Counted from the stretch's first letter, positions 23,615-34,404 are shown. The stretch is DNA of 64,000 bases from Corynespora cassiicola (GCA_022059125.1 JAEUWY010000002.1:2790001-2854000); one strand, 5' to 3'. Translations and numbers: made by a program. The notes: generated by a model from the letters alone, not told the origin.

Positions 23615-24430
23615 ATGGGCGCTTGGGGTTACGATCTCTTCCAGTCGGACCACGACTTTGATATTATCGATGACTTGGAACAAGAATCTGGTCTCAGAAA
23701 ACTTGCAGTAGACACTCTCGCCACGGCTGGACGGACTAGCGAGGAAGACAAGGCTAGCATCTGTCTCGCCATGTATGCTCCCATGTGCTCGGATCCAGAG
23801 CTTGTCAAGCGGCACTTGGAATCAGGTGTCCTTACCAAGCTTGTCAAGAGCAAGGAGGAAAAACTTCTTTCCTACCCTGGCATGTTTTCCGTTTTCAATT
23901 GGACATTGCATGATCCATGCTACGTCTACGTCCTCCTCGGGGCCTGCGCCATGACCCTGGGGTGCCGCCTTTCCGATTCGTACCTCAACTTGCTCAAGAA
24001 GGTCTACACTGAAGGCGGGCTAATGCCAGGAGCTCTTCGCCAGATGCGCAAAGCTCTTTTTGGCCCAAATGGTTTCAAGAACGGAGAGCCATACGACTTC
24101 GAATCGAAGGATCTCATTGAGACTGCGAACTCTCAGGATGAGAGGCCCGCTTCAAATGGCGCAAATGGTTTCATCTTCATGAATGTACCTTCCCCAGGTG
24201 GTCTCTTCAATACCGGAATGGGTGATTCAAGGTCTTCAAAAGTCATCGCCGAGCTCCGTGCAATCCACAACAAAGCTAATGCCTGCGGAGGCTGCGGAGC
24301 GAAGCGTGGCGATGGAAGTCAACCTCTACTCGCCTGCTCCAATTGTAAGCACAGGAAGTACTGCGGAGTCAAGTGCCAGAAATACCACTGGAGGATTCAC
24401 AAGAAAGCGTGCCAGTATCTTCAGGAATGA
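23615..24430 (+). CDS. DUF4259-MYND zinc-finger protein
   Basis: Single exon, 271 residues. The N-terminus (MGAWGYDLFQSDHDFDIIDDL) matches the start of the DUF4259 family, best known from bacteria. The following about 150 residues are helical, with no further motif I know. The C-terminus (about residues 225-267) is a MYND-type zinc finger: CGGC, then CSNC, YCGVKC and a WRIHKKAC end, giving the expected C4-C2-HC zinc ligands. MYND fingers mediate protein-protein contacts, often with proline-rich partners. The function of the combined protein is unknown; it would be cytosolic or nuclear. It stands alone, tail to tail with the deaminase gene about 210 bp away. Confidence 0.85.
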   Translation: MGAWGYDLFQSDHDFDIIDDLEQESGLRKLAVDTLATAGRTSEEDKASICLAMYAPMCSDPELVKRHLESGVLTKLVKSKEEKLLSYPGMFSVFNWTLHDPCYVYVLLGACAMTLGCRLSDSYLNLLKKVYTEGGLMPGALRQMRKALFGPNGFKNGEPYDFESKDLIETANSQDERPASNGANGFIFMNVPSPGGLFNTGMGDSRSSKVIAELRAIHNKANACGGCGAKRGDGSQPLLACSNCKHRKYCGVKCQKYHWRIHKKACQYLQE

Positions 24431-24641
24431 AGCCAACTTCTCCTTCCGGTACCCAACCTCGAGGACATGGTTGGACTCTACACCAAATCAATCGACGGGG
24501 ACGCTATCACATGTTAAATAAAAGCATGAATTATTTCCAGGGAAGGGGATGCCAAAACGTCACATACACTACTGAGAGAACGATTGAGAGACCTACATAT
24601 GGGGTACTGTCCCTTAAGCTAAATACATAAACTAGTCTGTT

Positions 24642-25841
24642 TCAATCGGACATGGAATGCATATTCAGCTCTGCCATTAGCTTCTCCTTGGTTTCTTCGT
24701 CTGCCCAGCACATTTCCACGCCGTTTCGTGCCAACTGTACCATGTCCTTTTCACTTAGAGCACAGTAGGTGAAAGCTTTTTGCATGTTACCATCGATCCA
24801 AACGTCATGCATGTAGGTTGGATCATCGCTATTGATGCACAGCTTGACCCCGGCATCGATTAGCTTCTTGATCTTGGGGAAAAGGACTTGGGTCGCTTGT
24901 CGCCTATGGTATGCATGCGGACATATAGTCAGTCCGATCCCGCGCTCCTTGAGTCCAGGAATGAGCTCCGGTCGATCCAAGACATTAAGTCCATGGTCAA
25001 TACGCTCTGCGCCTTCTCCTCCGCATACCTTGAAGATTGCTTCGTAGACGTGATCTGCCGCGTCTTTTTGGTCCACGTCGCAATGCATCGTCACATGCAG
25101 TCCGTCGTTCTTTGCGATGCGGAATCCTTCCTCGAAAAGAAGAGGGGGCTTTTCAAATTCATTCGCCGCCAGTCCAACTGCATGGAACAGTCCCATCCCG
25201 CTCCCGTCCGAAAGCCTCGCCCACGGCCGAGCAGCCGCGTAGGCCTGTAGGCCTTCAGCAAGCGGCCGATCCCGCAGGAAGCAGAAGATCCAGTTGCTCT
25301 TGACCCCGTATTTTTTCTCGCCATCAATCTGGGCGCGGTGGTATCCGTTTAGGAGCGTCAAAGCCGGGATTCCCCGCTCGGTATGTGCCTGCGTGTCGAA
25401 GAATGGCTCACAGTAGCGGACGTTCATCTCTGCGCATCGCGAGAGATATTCCATGCCTAGCTCATAAAAGTCGTCTTCGGTGATGAGGACCTGGCATCCA
25501 GCAAAGTACGCTTCGAGAAAGGTGGGGCGTCCGTCGTCGCCATTTACTTCTTTTCGGTGGTTGTACGTGACTCTGTCTTGGGAAATCAGTCGGGACATTC
25601 GTCCAATGTCGGGCTCTTCACATGGTTCTTACTATAACAGAGTCAGTCCAGTCTCCATTTCGACGTCGAATTCTTATTACCAAGAGTCGAGCAAATCTTC
25701 ATAGGTCGCATAAGGCAGTTTGATGTTGTTGCGATGCGCGAGTTTCCATCGCAGTGAGGGAGTCAATGTGCCTTCAATGTGGACATGCAGCTCTACCTTG
25801 GGCAAGGCTTTGATGAAGGGCGAAATCTCGAGGCCATTCAT
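24642..25841 (-). CDS. adenine/adenosine deaminase-family protein; exon junction unresolved
   Basis: The 5' exon runs from ATG 25841 to about 25681; an in-frame ATG also lies at 25892. It encodes the metal-binding start LPKVELHVHIEGTL. The main body (open from at least 25598 to 24642) has PTFLEAYFAGC, MNVRYCEPFFDTQAH, LHVTMHCDVDQ, ERIDHGLN, CPHAYHRR and NSDDPTYM. These are the zinc and catalytic segments of the adenosine/adenine deaminase superfamily (PF00962), nearer the adenine-deaminase (Aah1) side. The reaction is hydrolytic deamination of adenine or adenosine. The obvious 49-nt intron (donor GTAATA at 25680, acceptor TATAG ending 25632) leaves the body out of frame and reaches a stop at 25588-25586. 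A second intron, an unusual splice site, a sequence error or a real frameshift is needed. It is divergent from an allantoate-permease-like transporter. Confidence 0.75.
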
Positions 25842-26359
25842 GACGAGCTGTATCAGACCAAGCAGGAAGAAGCGGTTTTCGGTCCTTGACAATATTCCTT
25901 CCGCTTTTCGGTTCCATGCATCAACACTCCACCGGGTGCTTCCGAACCACCGGAGTCATCCACAATGCCTCGCCAGGTACTGGCACTCCAGTCCGACCAC
26001 TATCCTGCACACTAGAGAAATAGCCGCTGGATTTTGTATCGCTCAAGGACGTTTAACCTGAACTGGAAGTTGTTGGAAAGGGTTTTCGCGAGCCGCGCTT
26101 GGCCTACCCCACTCTTTGAGATCGCCATCCCCTCTTCACGCTAGAAACGCACTGCGCATATCTCCGATATCGTCACCCGGCTACATTGTACCGTCCAAGC
26201 TCTGATAAGAGGTGCCACAGGCAAGGCTTGGTCACGCCAGCCCGGCGCGGCAAATGGGTGCTTGATCGACGACGGAGGTACAAAGCATGCAGTTCTTGCT
26301 CCGGTTCCCCACCCAGAACCACATCGCGGAGTTTGCTGGTTGCAAGTGTCTGGGACATC
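25842..26359. promoter_or_regulatory. divergent promoter, deaminase / MFS transporter
   Basis: 518 bp shared by two outward-reading genes of probable purine and nitrogen use. It contains one TGATAAG at 26203-26209, a match to the HGATAR site of AreA/Gln3-type GATA nitrogen regulators, 151 bp before the transporter ATG. Several other GATA cores here do not fit HGATAR. Function is inferred from sequence and context only. Confidence 0.4.
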
Positions 26360-28016
26360 ATGGACGCTACCAAGAATACGCCTGCCGTCGGAGTTGCGCA
26401 GGTGCAGCCAGAGGCGTCGCGCGCAGACGTCCACGATGATGCAGACCAAGCTCTCGCAAAGCGCGTTTTGCGAAAAATCGACTGGAGGCTCATTCCGCTC
26501 ATGTTCCTCACGTACAATCTCAACTTTATGGACAAGACGATTCTGTCGTCGGCGTCGGTTTTTGGCTTGCGCGAAGACACTGTAAGTACAGCACCGAAAT
26601 GAACTGGCACTAGAGTACGCTGACAGCCTGTACAGCACTTGAAGGGCCAACAGTACTCCTGGGTTTCGAGCGTGTTTTATTTTGGTTACTTTTTCTGGGA
26701 ATATCCCACCACGTACCTCATCCCGCGTCTGCCCGTCGCAAAGTATCTGGCCGTGAACACGTTCATCTGGGGCGCTGTCGTAGGTGTTACCGCTGCATGC
26801 ACAAACTATGGCGGCTTGATCACTGTTCGGTTCTTCCTTGGTGTGGCCGAGGCTACCATCACCCCGGCCTTTATGTTCATCACGAGCACATGGTGGGTTG
26901 ATCCATCTCTCGGGGCACGTTGTGGTTCAGACATTAATTTCCTCCAGGTACACCAGAGACGAAATTCCTACTCGCACGGGTATATGGTTTGCCGGAAACT
27001 CTGTTGGTGGCCTTGTAGCCTCCTTCCTTGCCTATGGCGTAGGCCACGTCGAGAACTCGCTCGCACCCTGGATGTGGATGTACATTATTCTCGGAGTCCT
27101 CACATTCGTCTGGGGAATCCCCATCCTCCTGTTCCTCCCCGACAGTATCGAAAAGGCCAAGTTCCTCACCGAGGAGGAGCGCAAGTACGCAGCAGACCGC
27201 GTAGTCATTGCCGGTACTGGGCGAACCGACAACACCAACTGGAAGCTGGACCAAGCGAAAGAATGCCTCATCGACCCCAAGACGTGGATCATCTTTAGCA
27301 TGAGCCTGCTCACCCAGATTCCCAACGGCGGCACGCAGAATTTCGGCAACTTGGTCATCAAAAGCTTTGGCTTCACCAGCCTCCAGTCGACCCTCCTCGT
27401 CATTCCCGCCTCCGTCATCGCTGCTAGCACCATCGCCGGCACTGGATGGCTTGCAGGCCGTTTCCGACAGATGAACTGCATCCTCATCGTCTGCGTCGTC
27501 CTCCCTGCCGTGGTGGGAAGCAGTCTCATCTACGCTCGCCCCAAGACATCCTCTGGCGTCCAGCTCTTTGGCTATTTCCTCCTCTCCACCGGACCCGGGG
27601 GAATCCCGCTGCTCATGTCCCTCGTGGGCGCAAACTACAAGGGCGTCACCAAGAAGATGACCATGACTGCGCTCCTTTTCATCGCGTACTGCGCTGGAAA
27701 CATGGCGGGGCCGCAGTTTTTCCGTGCGAGCGAGGCGCCGCATTACAACACTGCGTTTAGGGCCATCCTCGTGTGTTATTGTCTGGTGGTTGGGCTGGCA
27801 ATCGGGTTGCGGTGCTACCTCCAGTGGATGAATGCAAAGCGGGAAAGGGAGGAGGGCGTAAAAGGCAGCGCGGGAGCCGGTGGCGTCGTCGCGGGCGGCA
27901 AGCTGACCGACGACGCGGATCAGGCTGGCGTCGCAGTTGGAACCGTGGAGCTCCAAGCAGAAGACTACGACGACGTCACCGACTGGAAGACCTTTGGTTT
28001 CCGGTACCGTCTGTAA
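26360..28016 (+). CDS. MFS transporter, allantoate permease (Dal5/ACS) family
   Basis: Three exons, 26360-26581, 26636-26892 and 26948-28016, give 515 residues. I chose ATG 26360 because the upstream open frame is basic and unlike the family. There are about 12 hydrophobic segments. Family signatures are the RKIDWRLIPLM approach to helix 1, NFMDKTILSSAS, a GYFFWEYPTTYL helix, FFLGVAEATITPAFM, and the WYTRDEIPTRTGIWF loop, split by the second intron. These point to the anion:cation symporter group including allantoate, ureidosuccinate and nicotinate permeases. It should be a plasma-membrane proton symporter for a small organic anion. The C-terminal tail is Gly- and acid-rich. The stop lies only 26 bp from the stop of the convergent next gene, so the 3' ends of the transcripts probably overlap. 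Confidence 0.92.
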
Positions 28017-28042
28017 AAAGGGCGCAGGAATCGATGGAGCCT

Positions 28043-30011
28043 TTAATAGTTATTGTACTCGGCGTACGTAATTGTGGTGGGTATAGCTGTCAAAGTGCAG
28101 AAGAATAGTATGAGCAAAGTCCGGCTTTTGCTGGTTGTGCACAGCGCCATCCCGAGAATGAGACCTGCCAGCGGTCCTGGCATCCAGACGAAGGCGTAAA
28201 AGCTAACCACCCAGATGAGGCCAAATATCACAGTGACCACGAGGGTGCTTATGAACCACCACTTCTCTCTCTTGAACCAATTTTTGACGACCGTCCTCAT
28301 GCGGGTGGGTTTTTCTGACAGCGGCTTCGAAAACATGATGCGTCCTCCGTTGGCGTCTTTGATGAGCCTGGAGATTTCCGTTTCTTTGAGGGCGGTGAGG
28401 TTCTCTTGCTGGCTCCCTAGTTGTTTGTGCATGGTGGCGGCTAGTTGGACGACAGACTTGTACTCGCCCGCTACGTTGCTGTTGCCGTTGCGTGTCGCCA
28501 GCTGTGCGCGTACCCACATGATGTACATTCCCATGCTCCAGAGAAACAGGAGCACGCAGGCGATGAAGAGCTGCACAAACGAGAAGCCCCACTGGTATCT
28601 CTGGATGGTAGTTAGCGTACAAGAATCTCCTTGACCCATGTAAAGTGTGCAGATCCATACCTCGTTGGCTTGGCAGCTCCCGCTCTCTTGGATGTGTGTC
28701 ATGGAGTAGGTCTCGTTAGTCCACGTCCATGTCCTTGTGCTTTGGTTGTTGAAGGGCTTGTTTCCCGTTTCTGGGTCCGTGTAGTCGTAGCCAAACAGAG
28801 TATCGTCGCCAATGTAGAAGGCCGAAATGTTGAGTACAGGAGGATCCAGTGTTTGGCCCATGAATGTCGATGCTTCGTTTTTCCTGCCAAAGAAGCCATG
28901 CTGAGAGGTGTCTGGTGGACTTGTGAGCTGAATGTTTATTTCTTTCGGAGGCAGACTGCTTTTCATCCGGATTCGAGGGCTGGATCTTACATTCTGATAT
29001 GTTGTTCTGTAGGTAGCAGTTATTTACCAACTGGTCCGAAACGTACTGCTGGTTCATTCGGTAGGATAATGGCATGAACCGCCTCATATTTTCACGACGC
29101 ATATATTGACATAGATTGCCCGTGATGTAACTCGAGGATCCCATAACAGGGTCACCTGCGTCGTGTAAGTCGACTTACAACAGACGTGAATCGGAACTCA
29201 CCACTCTCGGTATAGTCTAGCACATAAAAGTCATCAGTCAAGTTTATTCTTGCTCCGTCGTGAATGACGTGAGATATAAGCTGGAATTGATTGAATCGAA
29301 TAAAGTTCCGGTCCAAATCAGGAACATAGGCTTGGACCCTGTTTGCGTACCCCGTCATGGCGCTGGCAAGAGTTGGAAATGCCAGGACGAAAATCATGCT
29401 GAGGATCATGAAGCCCATGGCGATGGTCGAGCGTATACGTTGTCGAAGAGTAAAGTCGCGCATGAGCTGGCCAACTGACTCAACAGATGGCCCGTCCTGT
29501 ATGAAGATGGCCCGGAACGTGCTGTATGTTACTGGTCCGGTCTCCAGGACAGCGGTGAAGTAGAATGCAAAGACCTTCCATGATATCCACGCAAGCAAGG
29601 CTTGTCCGCCTCGGCCGACCACCTGCATTACAAGGTCAATTCCGACTCGATCCCAATGCAATAAGACTAGGGCTTACGCACCACATCCCAGGCAATATCA
29701 ACGACTTTGGCTTGCCCAAACGTCAACTGCCCTAGTCCGAGCGTGATCTGGAAAAAGCCAGAGTTGTCCCAATAGCTATATTCTTCAGGGAAGAGGCGAA
29801 AATCATTATCGGGGGTGCAAGCCGAGGGTTCCCAAAATGATGGAGTGAAGTAACTCAGAGCTCCCATGAGCCCGATACCCGCTGCGAGGCCCCCTATCCA
29901 TAAAAACGTCCAAGTCCAGACGGCGCCTCGCGCCCATCTTGTGGTGCGCAAATCGTGGCGAAGCTCCTGCCAGCCATCCCGCCAGAAGCTGGAGAAGGGG
30001 TTCATCAACAT
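28043..30011 (-). CDS. multi-pass membrane protein, unknown function
   Basis: Five exons on the minus strand, 30011-29682, 29622-29202, 29155-28991, 28911-28661 and 28600-28043, join to 574 residues with all phases closing. The fourth intron (60 nt, with GCTAAC branch and CAG end) is stop-free and in frame, so a retained form is readable. I start at ATG 30011; an in-frame ATG at 30146 would add 45 residues. Hydrophobic segments: one near residue 45 (TFLWIGGLAAGIGLMGALSYF), one or two around residues 110-140, one near 180, one after RYQWGFSF, and two or three at the C-terminus. A lumenal or extracellular loop with Cys and possible N-glycosylation sites (NNIS, NNQS, NETY) lies between the third and fourth. 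This layout is common among fungal orphan membrane proteins, and I cannot name a domain. Confidence 0.75.
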
Positions 30012-30503
30012 TTTGCATGAAAAAGTGATGGGCTGCGCATCTGCTCCGTGAAGGGCCTGCGTCGGAAGTATATAGGGCAGAGGAGAATGGGGACAGCAAC
30101 TAAGGGGCTTCGCCGCTGCACGGGAAACCTTGCGCCTCGATACCACTCCTGAAACGAATCAATCCGAGCGCCGATCTAGATCGTTGCAGGAAGTTGCTCG
30201 AAACGGTTTAGTGTTGCACAATAGCGGGCCTTTTAATAAGAAAATCCAGAGTCAGAATAGGACGCCTAATGAAAATCAGACCCTAGAATGTCGCCCTACG
30301 TCGATAGCTGCCAGAATGACGGGTGTGGGAATCCACGGCTCGAAGACTGAGGCTGGACAAGTCGATCAAACAGAGAATACTCCCAAAATAGGCCTCGTAG
30401 TGCGAGAACGTCGCGTTCACTGTGTTGATCCCGCCAGTTCCGGCGAAGCCTGCGGTCCGATTGTTTATGTAAGCTGTAAAGGCCCGATTGGGTGAAGACA
30501 TCT
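30012..30503. other. intergenic, promoter of membrane-protein gene
   Basis: 492 bp between two same-strand (minus) genes. A minus-strand reading beginning near 30500 (MSSPNRAFTAYINN...) is open to 30283 but has no domain and no continuation. Confidence 0.5.
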
Positions 30504-32429
30504 TTACACCCAAGCAGAGTGTGAGGCTGCTGAAGACTGATCTCCTCTCGTCTTTTTGTGATCCTCGTATGACCCACGTCTCAAGATCATTCTTGGAAAA
30601 GAACAGCATGACCCAAACAGGCACAAGACTGTAATCAAGATGTCGGCCACGGGGACAAAAACCGGTGCCACGACAAAGACCGCAATGCCCAAAGCCAAAA
30701 AAGGATATGCTCTCCAGTCCACAGTCTGGTCTCTGAGAAACATTCCCAAGAGAAACGAAACCAGTACAAGAATCCATCCAACGACATAGGAATATGAGAT
30801 GCCTCGAATTGAGCGCCGCCATGTGTCGTAGTCTCCTCTTCGCAGATGTTTCAGGGACCAGAATCTGTCCAGCAGGCGTGTTCCATATCGCACCGCCCAA
30901 CAACAGATCAGAGCAAAGGTACAGAAAAGCCATGCAACGCCGAAGAAATCGTACAACAAGATACCGAGATCTTGCAAGCGAGTCTGCATGCTGAGGACGG
31001 CGGAAGCAAGAGAAAGCGGTAAGAATACCGCAGCCAAGACTGTCAAGATTATGGTAGAGGATGCCTGTCGGGATTGTGAGACGGTAGTATTTAGAGCAAA
31101 GAGATCTTGATGGCGGGTGTCAATACGCTTGGTATGCTTCATCAAGGACGAGCATTGCAGTGACACAGAACGCACTTGGTCTTCAAAGTCAGAAACTGCA
31201 CCACCAGATACGACAGAACTCAGATTTATCTTGCGACGCAGATAATCCCAAGTCTCGTTGACATCTTCGGCTTTCTCGACCATGAACTTGATGCGGTTGA
31301 AACTGAAGATCCGGTTCTCCATGGCTTGGAAATAGTCGCTCGAGATTGAGTCGGTTGCTTTTGTGAGGTCAGTGGTGAGTTTGGGCTTTATCTCGCGCTG
31401 AACTGCATGTTCCAGCTCACTGACATCTTTTGCAATGACCTCGAGTAGCAGGAGAAAGACCATGTCGTTTGGGGAAAGATCCTTGTTTGCCAGCATCCTG
31501 AAATACGGAGTCCCGTGCAGCAGTCCGTGAAGGAATGTTTGCTGGCATTCTGATGGGGTTGTGGGAGAGTATGCGATGTCACAACAGCGCCAGATCACTA
31601 TCCTTGTCAGCTGGTGTATCTTCAACGATTCACTCCCCAGTGCGTTATATTTATGCACTGTGGAAAGAAACTTACTGGTGGCGCGATTCCCATCTTGATT
31701 GAAACCGTATAGTTTGTGCTGTACCGATCTTCCATACGTCTCCTCGCGATCGTGATTCTTGGGGACACATGAAAGTTCCGTAAATGTAAAGATTGCGTCC
31801 GCGTCCTCTAGAGTCAGCTTTTGCTCAGAACGAGTAGCTTTAAGCGACCGTCCTCTCACATGGTCGCGACCGCCAAAGCTCTCATGGTTTTGGAATATTG
31901 CGCTGTGACGAGGTATCCATTGAACTAGATCGCGCAGGTCATATGGACAATCCTCACTTTCGTTTGCTATGGTGTACGTTTCTTGCCGCGGAGCTGTGTT
32001 GGCCGGGAGGCCACCATCTCCAAATTCGAGATAGTCTTTCAGTGCACAGAGTTGGTATTCGCTTCGGCAGATGAAAACGCGTATGATGCCAGATTCGTGA
32101 GCTCCAGGCTCGACCGGTGTAGAGCGATGGCCCTCAATGCTCGACTCCTCTGACTTGACAACGGACAAGTCTCTGATCCGGATATCCAAAAGACCCACAT
32201 GGGAGGAGTCGACTGCGTTCCGTCGACACAAGAATGGTGCTGGCTTTTGTTGGTCCATCGGCTGTCGAACGCTCCAAATGCACTGGGCAGTTTGGATGAT
32301 TTGAAGATGCCACAAGCAGCCGGAGGAGACATGCTGGGAGGTTGTTGTCGGGTCGTGACCATGCAACGAAGGTGCAAAGAGATCGACATCCGCGATGAGG
32401 TCAGCGGCGTAATCGACAGTACGCTTCAC
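30504..32429 (-). CDS. CorA-like membrane protein
   Basis: One open frame of 641 residues. The N-terminal 370 residues are soluble and divergent. From about residue 370 a long helical region leads into a CorA-type (PF01544) C-terminus: helix FSFNRIKFMVEKAEDVNETW, then DLFALNTTVSQSRQASS and the helix TIILTVLAAVFLPLSLASA. Three further hydrophobic stretches follow (YDFFGVAWLFCTFALICC, VVGWILVLVSFLLGMF, and a long one near the end). In true Mg2+ channels the loop after the first helix carries GMN; I do not see GMN here. Ion transport is therefore doubtful, as for the many divergent fungal CorA-like proteins. It is followed on the same strand by another membrane-protein gene. Small in-frame introns cannot be excluded; a GTAAGT at about 31673 has no phase-compatible acceptor close by. 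Confidence 0.75.
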   Translation of the reverse strand: MKRTVDYAADLIADVDLFAPSLHGHDPTTTSQHVSSGCLWHLQIIQTAQCIWSVRQPMDQQKPAPFLCRRNAVDSSHVGLLDIRIRDLSVVKSEESSIEGHRSTPVEPGAHESGIIRVFICRSEYQLCALKDYLEFGDGGLPANTAPRQETYTIANESEDCPYDLRDLVQWIPRHSAIFQNHESFGGRDHVRGRSLKATRSEQKLTLEDADAIFTFTELSCVPKNHDREETYGRSVQHKLYGFNQDGNRATSKFLSTVHKYNALGSESLKIHQLTRIVIWRCCDIAYSPTTPSECQQTFLHGLLHGTPYFRMLANKDLSPNDMVFLLLLEVIAKDVSELEHAVQREIKPKLTTDLTKATDSISSDYFQAMENRIFSFNRIKFMVEKAEDVNETWDYLRRKINLSSVVSGGAVSDFEDQVRSVSLQCSSLMKHTKRIDTRHQDLFALNTTVSQSRQASSTIILTVLAAVFLPLSLASAVLSMQTRLQDLGILLYDFFGVAWLFCTFALICCWAVRYGTRLLDRFWSLKHLRRGDYDTWRRSIRGISYSYVVGWILVLVSFLLGMFLRDQTVDWRAYPFLALGIAVFVVAPVFVPVADILITVLCLFGSCCSFPRMILRRGSYEDHKKTRGDQSSAASHSAWV

Positions 32430-32875
32430 TAGTCACAGCATCTCCAGCCGCCAGCTCATCACTCGCACTTGACCAAACTTGCAAAAGTCCTCTATCGCAT
32501 GCATGGCGCTCAAACATGTCGCGCGGTGAGATGAAAAAGGTCGCCTCGGCACAAGAATCCGCAAGAATCCGCCAGGAAGGTTATCGAGACTTGGCACGGC
32601 GCGAAGCCTTGCTAAAATCACGCGAAGTGGCTTGATTTTAACCACAAGAACGCACAAGTCCTTTGCCAAGAAGAATCATTGCTTACTTTCATTAGTCACC
32701 TGCCTATCGAGGAAGGTATTAGATTGCGCGGTGGGCTCGTACTATTCCTTCATTGTCAGCTTCTCCAGTCGTAATCCCATGGCCTGGAATCCGTTCAAGT
32801 ATAAAGGCAAGGGCGGCTTCGCTCATTGCACGACACGCTTCCCTTTCTGTTGTGCAGCATCTAGGGTCTGTAGTC
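32430..32875. other. divergent promoter region
   Basis: 446 bp between the CorA-like gene (-) and the aminopeptidase gene (+). No supported gene; a plus frame at 32753 merges into the aminopeptidase start and is probably leader. Confidence 0.5.
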
Positions 32876-34404
32876 ATGTTCAAGTCTGTAGCAGCCGTCG
32901 CGGCATTTGCTGCAATTGCCAATGCAGCGGTCCTGGATACTCGTGATAAGCTTGTCGAGTCGGTCCGTACCTCTTTTTCCTTCTTTGCGAGCTGCAGCTG
33001 ATCCGAGCCCTACAGGAGAAACTTCGCAAGCGGATAAAGGTGGATGCCTTGGAAGAAAAGGCCCATTTGTTTGAGAGATTTGCGTACGACTCTCCAGCTA
33101 AGAACAGGGTCATTGGGAGCGAGGGTCACCAAGCGACCATTGACTACATCACAAACACGATAAAGCAGTATCCCAACTATTACACCATCACCCAGCAGCC
33201 TATGCCCTTGTCTGTGGGCATCGAGGCTAATGTCACGATAAATGGTAAAGATACTGATGCATACGCCGTTGGTTTGGCTCCCGGTGGCACTGCATCTGGA
33301 TCTTTGGTGGCCATTCCCAACCTTGGCTGTGAAGAATCTGATTTCCCGGAGAGCCTGAACGGCTCGGTTGCGCTCATTTCCCGAGGCACTTGCGTTTCTG
33401 GAGAAAAGGTCGCCTTTGCCGCAGCCAAAGGAGCAAGTGGCGTACTCATCTACAACAATGTAGAGGGGAACCTTGACGGTTATTCTCTCCAAAGGGTGCC
33501 CCTCTCAGATGATGAATATGTTCCCACTGCTGGAATATCCATGGCTGCTGGTGAGGGATTTGCGACGTTGATTGAGGTCGGTCTCGACGTAACTGTTGAA
33601 CTTTCCACCCTCGCCAATGACATCACCACGTACAACATCATCGCCCAAACCAAGACCGGGGACCAGGACAATGTTATTCATATCGGCGGTCATTCCGACT
33701 CGGTCTCTGCAGGCCCAGGTATCAATGACAACGGCTCAGGTTCCATTTCCATTCTCGAGGTGGCCATCCAGCTCACGCACTTTTCCGTCAAGAATGCCGT
33801 CCGCTTCAGCTGGTGGACTGCCGAAGAGGAAGGCCTGCTTGGCGCTGAATTCTACGTCAAATCGCTGTCGCAAGAAGAAAAGGACAAGATCCGTCTATTC
33901 CTCGACTTTGACATGATGGCATCTCCCAACTATGCGTTCCAGATCTACGACGGCGACGGCTCCGCATTCAACTCGACGGGCCCGGCGGGCTCGGCCGAAG
34001 CGGAGGCTGAATTCACGCACTTTTTCCAAGACATTGCCAAAGTCAACCATACCGAAATAGAGTTCGACGGGCGCTCAGACTACGGCCCATTCCTTGAAGC
34101 TGGTATCGCCGCTGGTGGCATAGCTTGCGGTGCCGAGGGCATCAAGACCGAGGAGGAATACGCCATGTTCGGAGGGGCCGCCGGTGTCCCGTACGACGTA
34201 AACTACCACGAGGATGGAGACACTGCCAACAACCTCAACTACGAGGCATGGATCCAGATGACACGCGCCATTGCTCACGTTACGGCGACATATGCGCGCA
34301 GCTTCGATAGCTTGCCGCCTCGTAACTCGACGGCAACGAAGCAGAAGAGGAGCGCGCAGATGTTTGATTACAAAAAGTCCAAGGGCTATCTCTCCATGAT
34401 ATAA
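32876..34404 (+). CDS. secreted/vacuolar M28 aminopeptidase with PA domain
   Basis: Two exons, 32876-32962 and 33016-34404, give 491 residues. The start at 32876 gives a clean signal peptide (SVAAVAAFAAIANA). The first intron's donor is GTCCGT, an atypical but GT-AG site. A PA domain lies near residues 130-230 (GSLVAIPNLGCEESDF, VALISRGTCVSGEK). The M28 zinc peptidase follows: HSDSVSAGPGINDNGSG with His about 255 and Asp about 267, then the AEEEGLLGAEFY Glu pair about 299-300, DFDMMASPNY, and NYHEDGDT with the last His. All five zinc ligands and the catalytic Glu appear present. It belongs to the aminopeptidase Y / leucine aminopeptidase 2 group, which removes N-terminal residues from peptides outside the cell or in the vacuole. 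Length is normal. Confidence 0.94.

Noticed and set aside
26934..27956. 340-codon minus-strand frame antisense to the MFS transporter
   Set aside because: Low-complexity acidic/Gly content with no domain; the plus strand carries a clear transporter.
30283..30933. 216-codon minus-strand frame at the end of the CorA-like gene
   Set aside because: Mostly a frame-shifted shadow of the CorA-like C-terminus; the tail beyond it has no domain.
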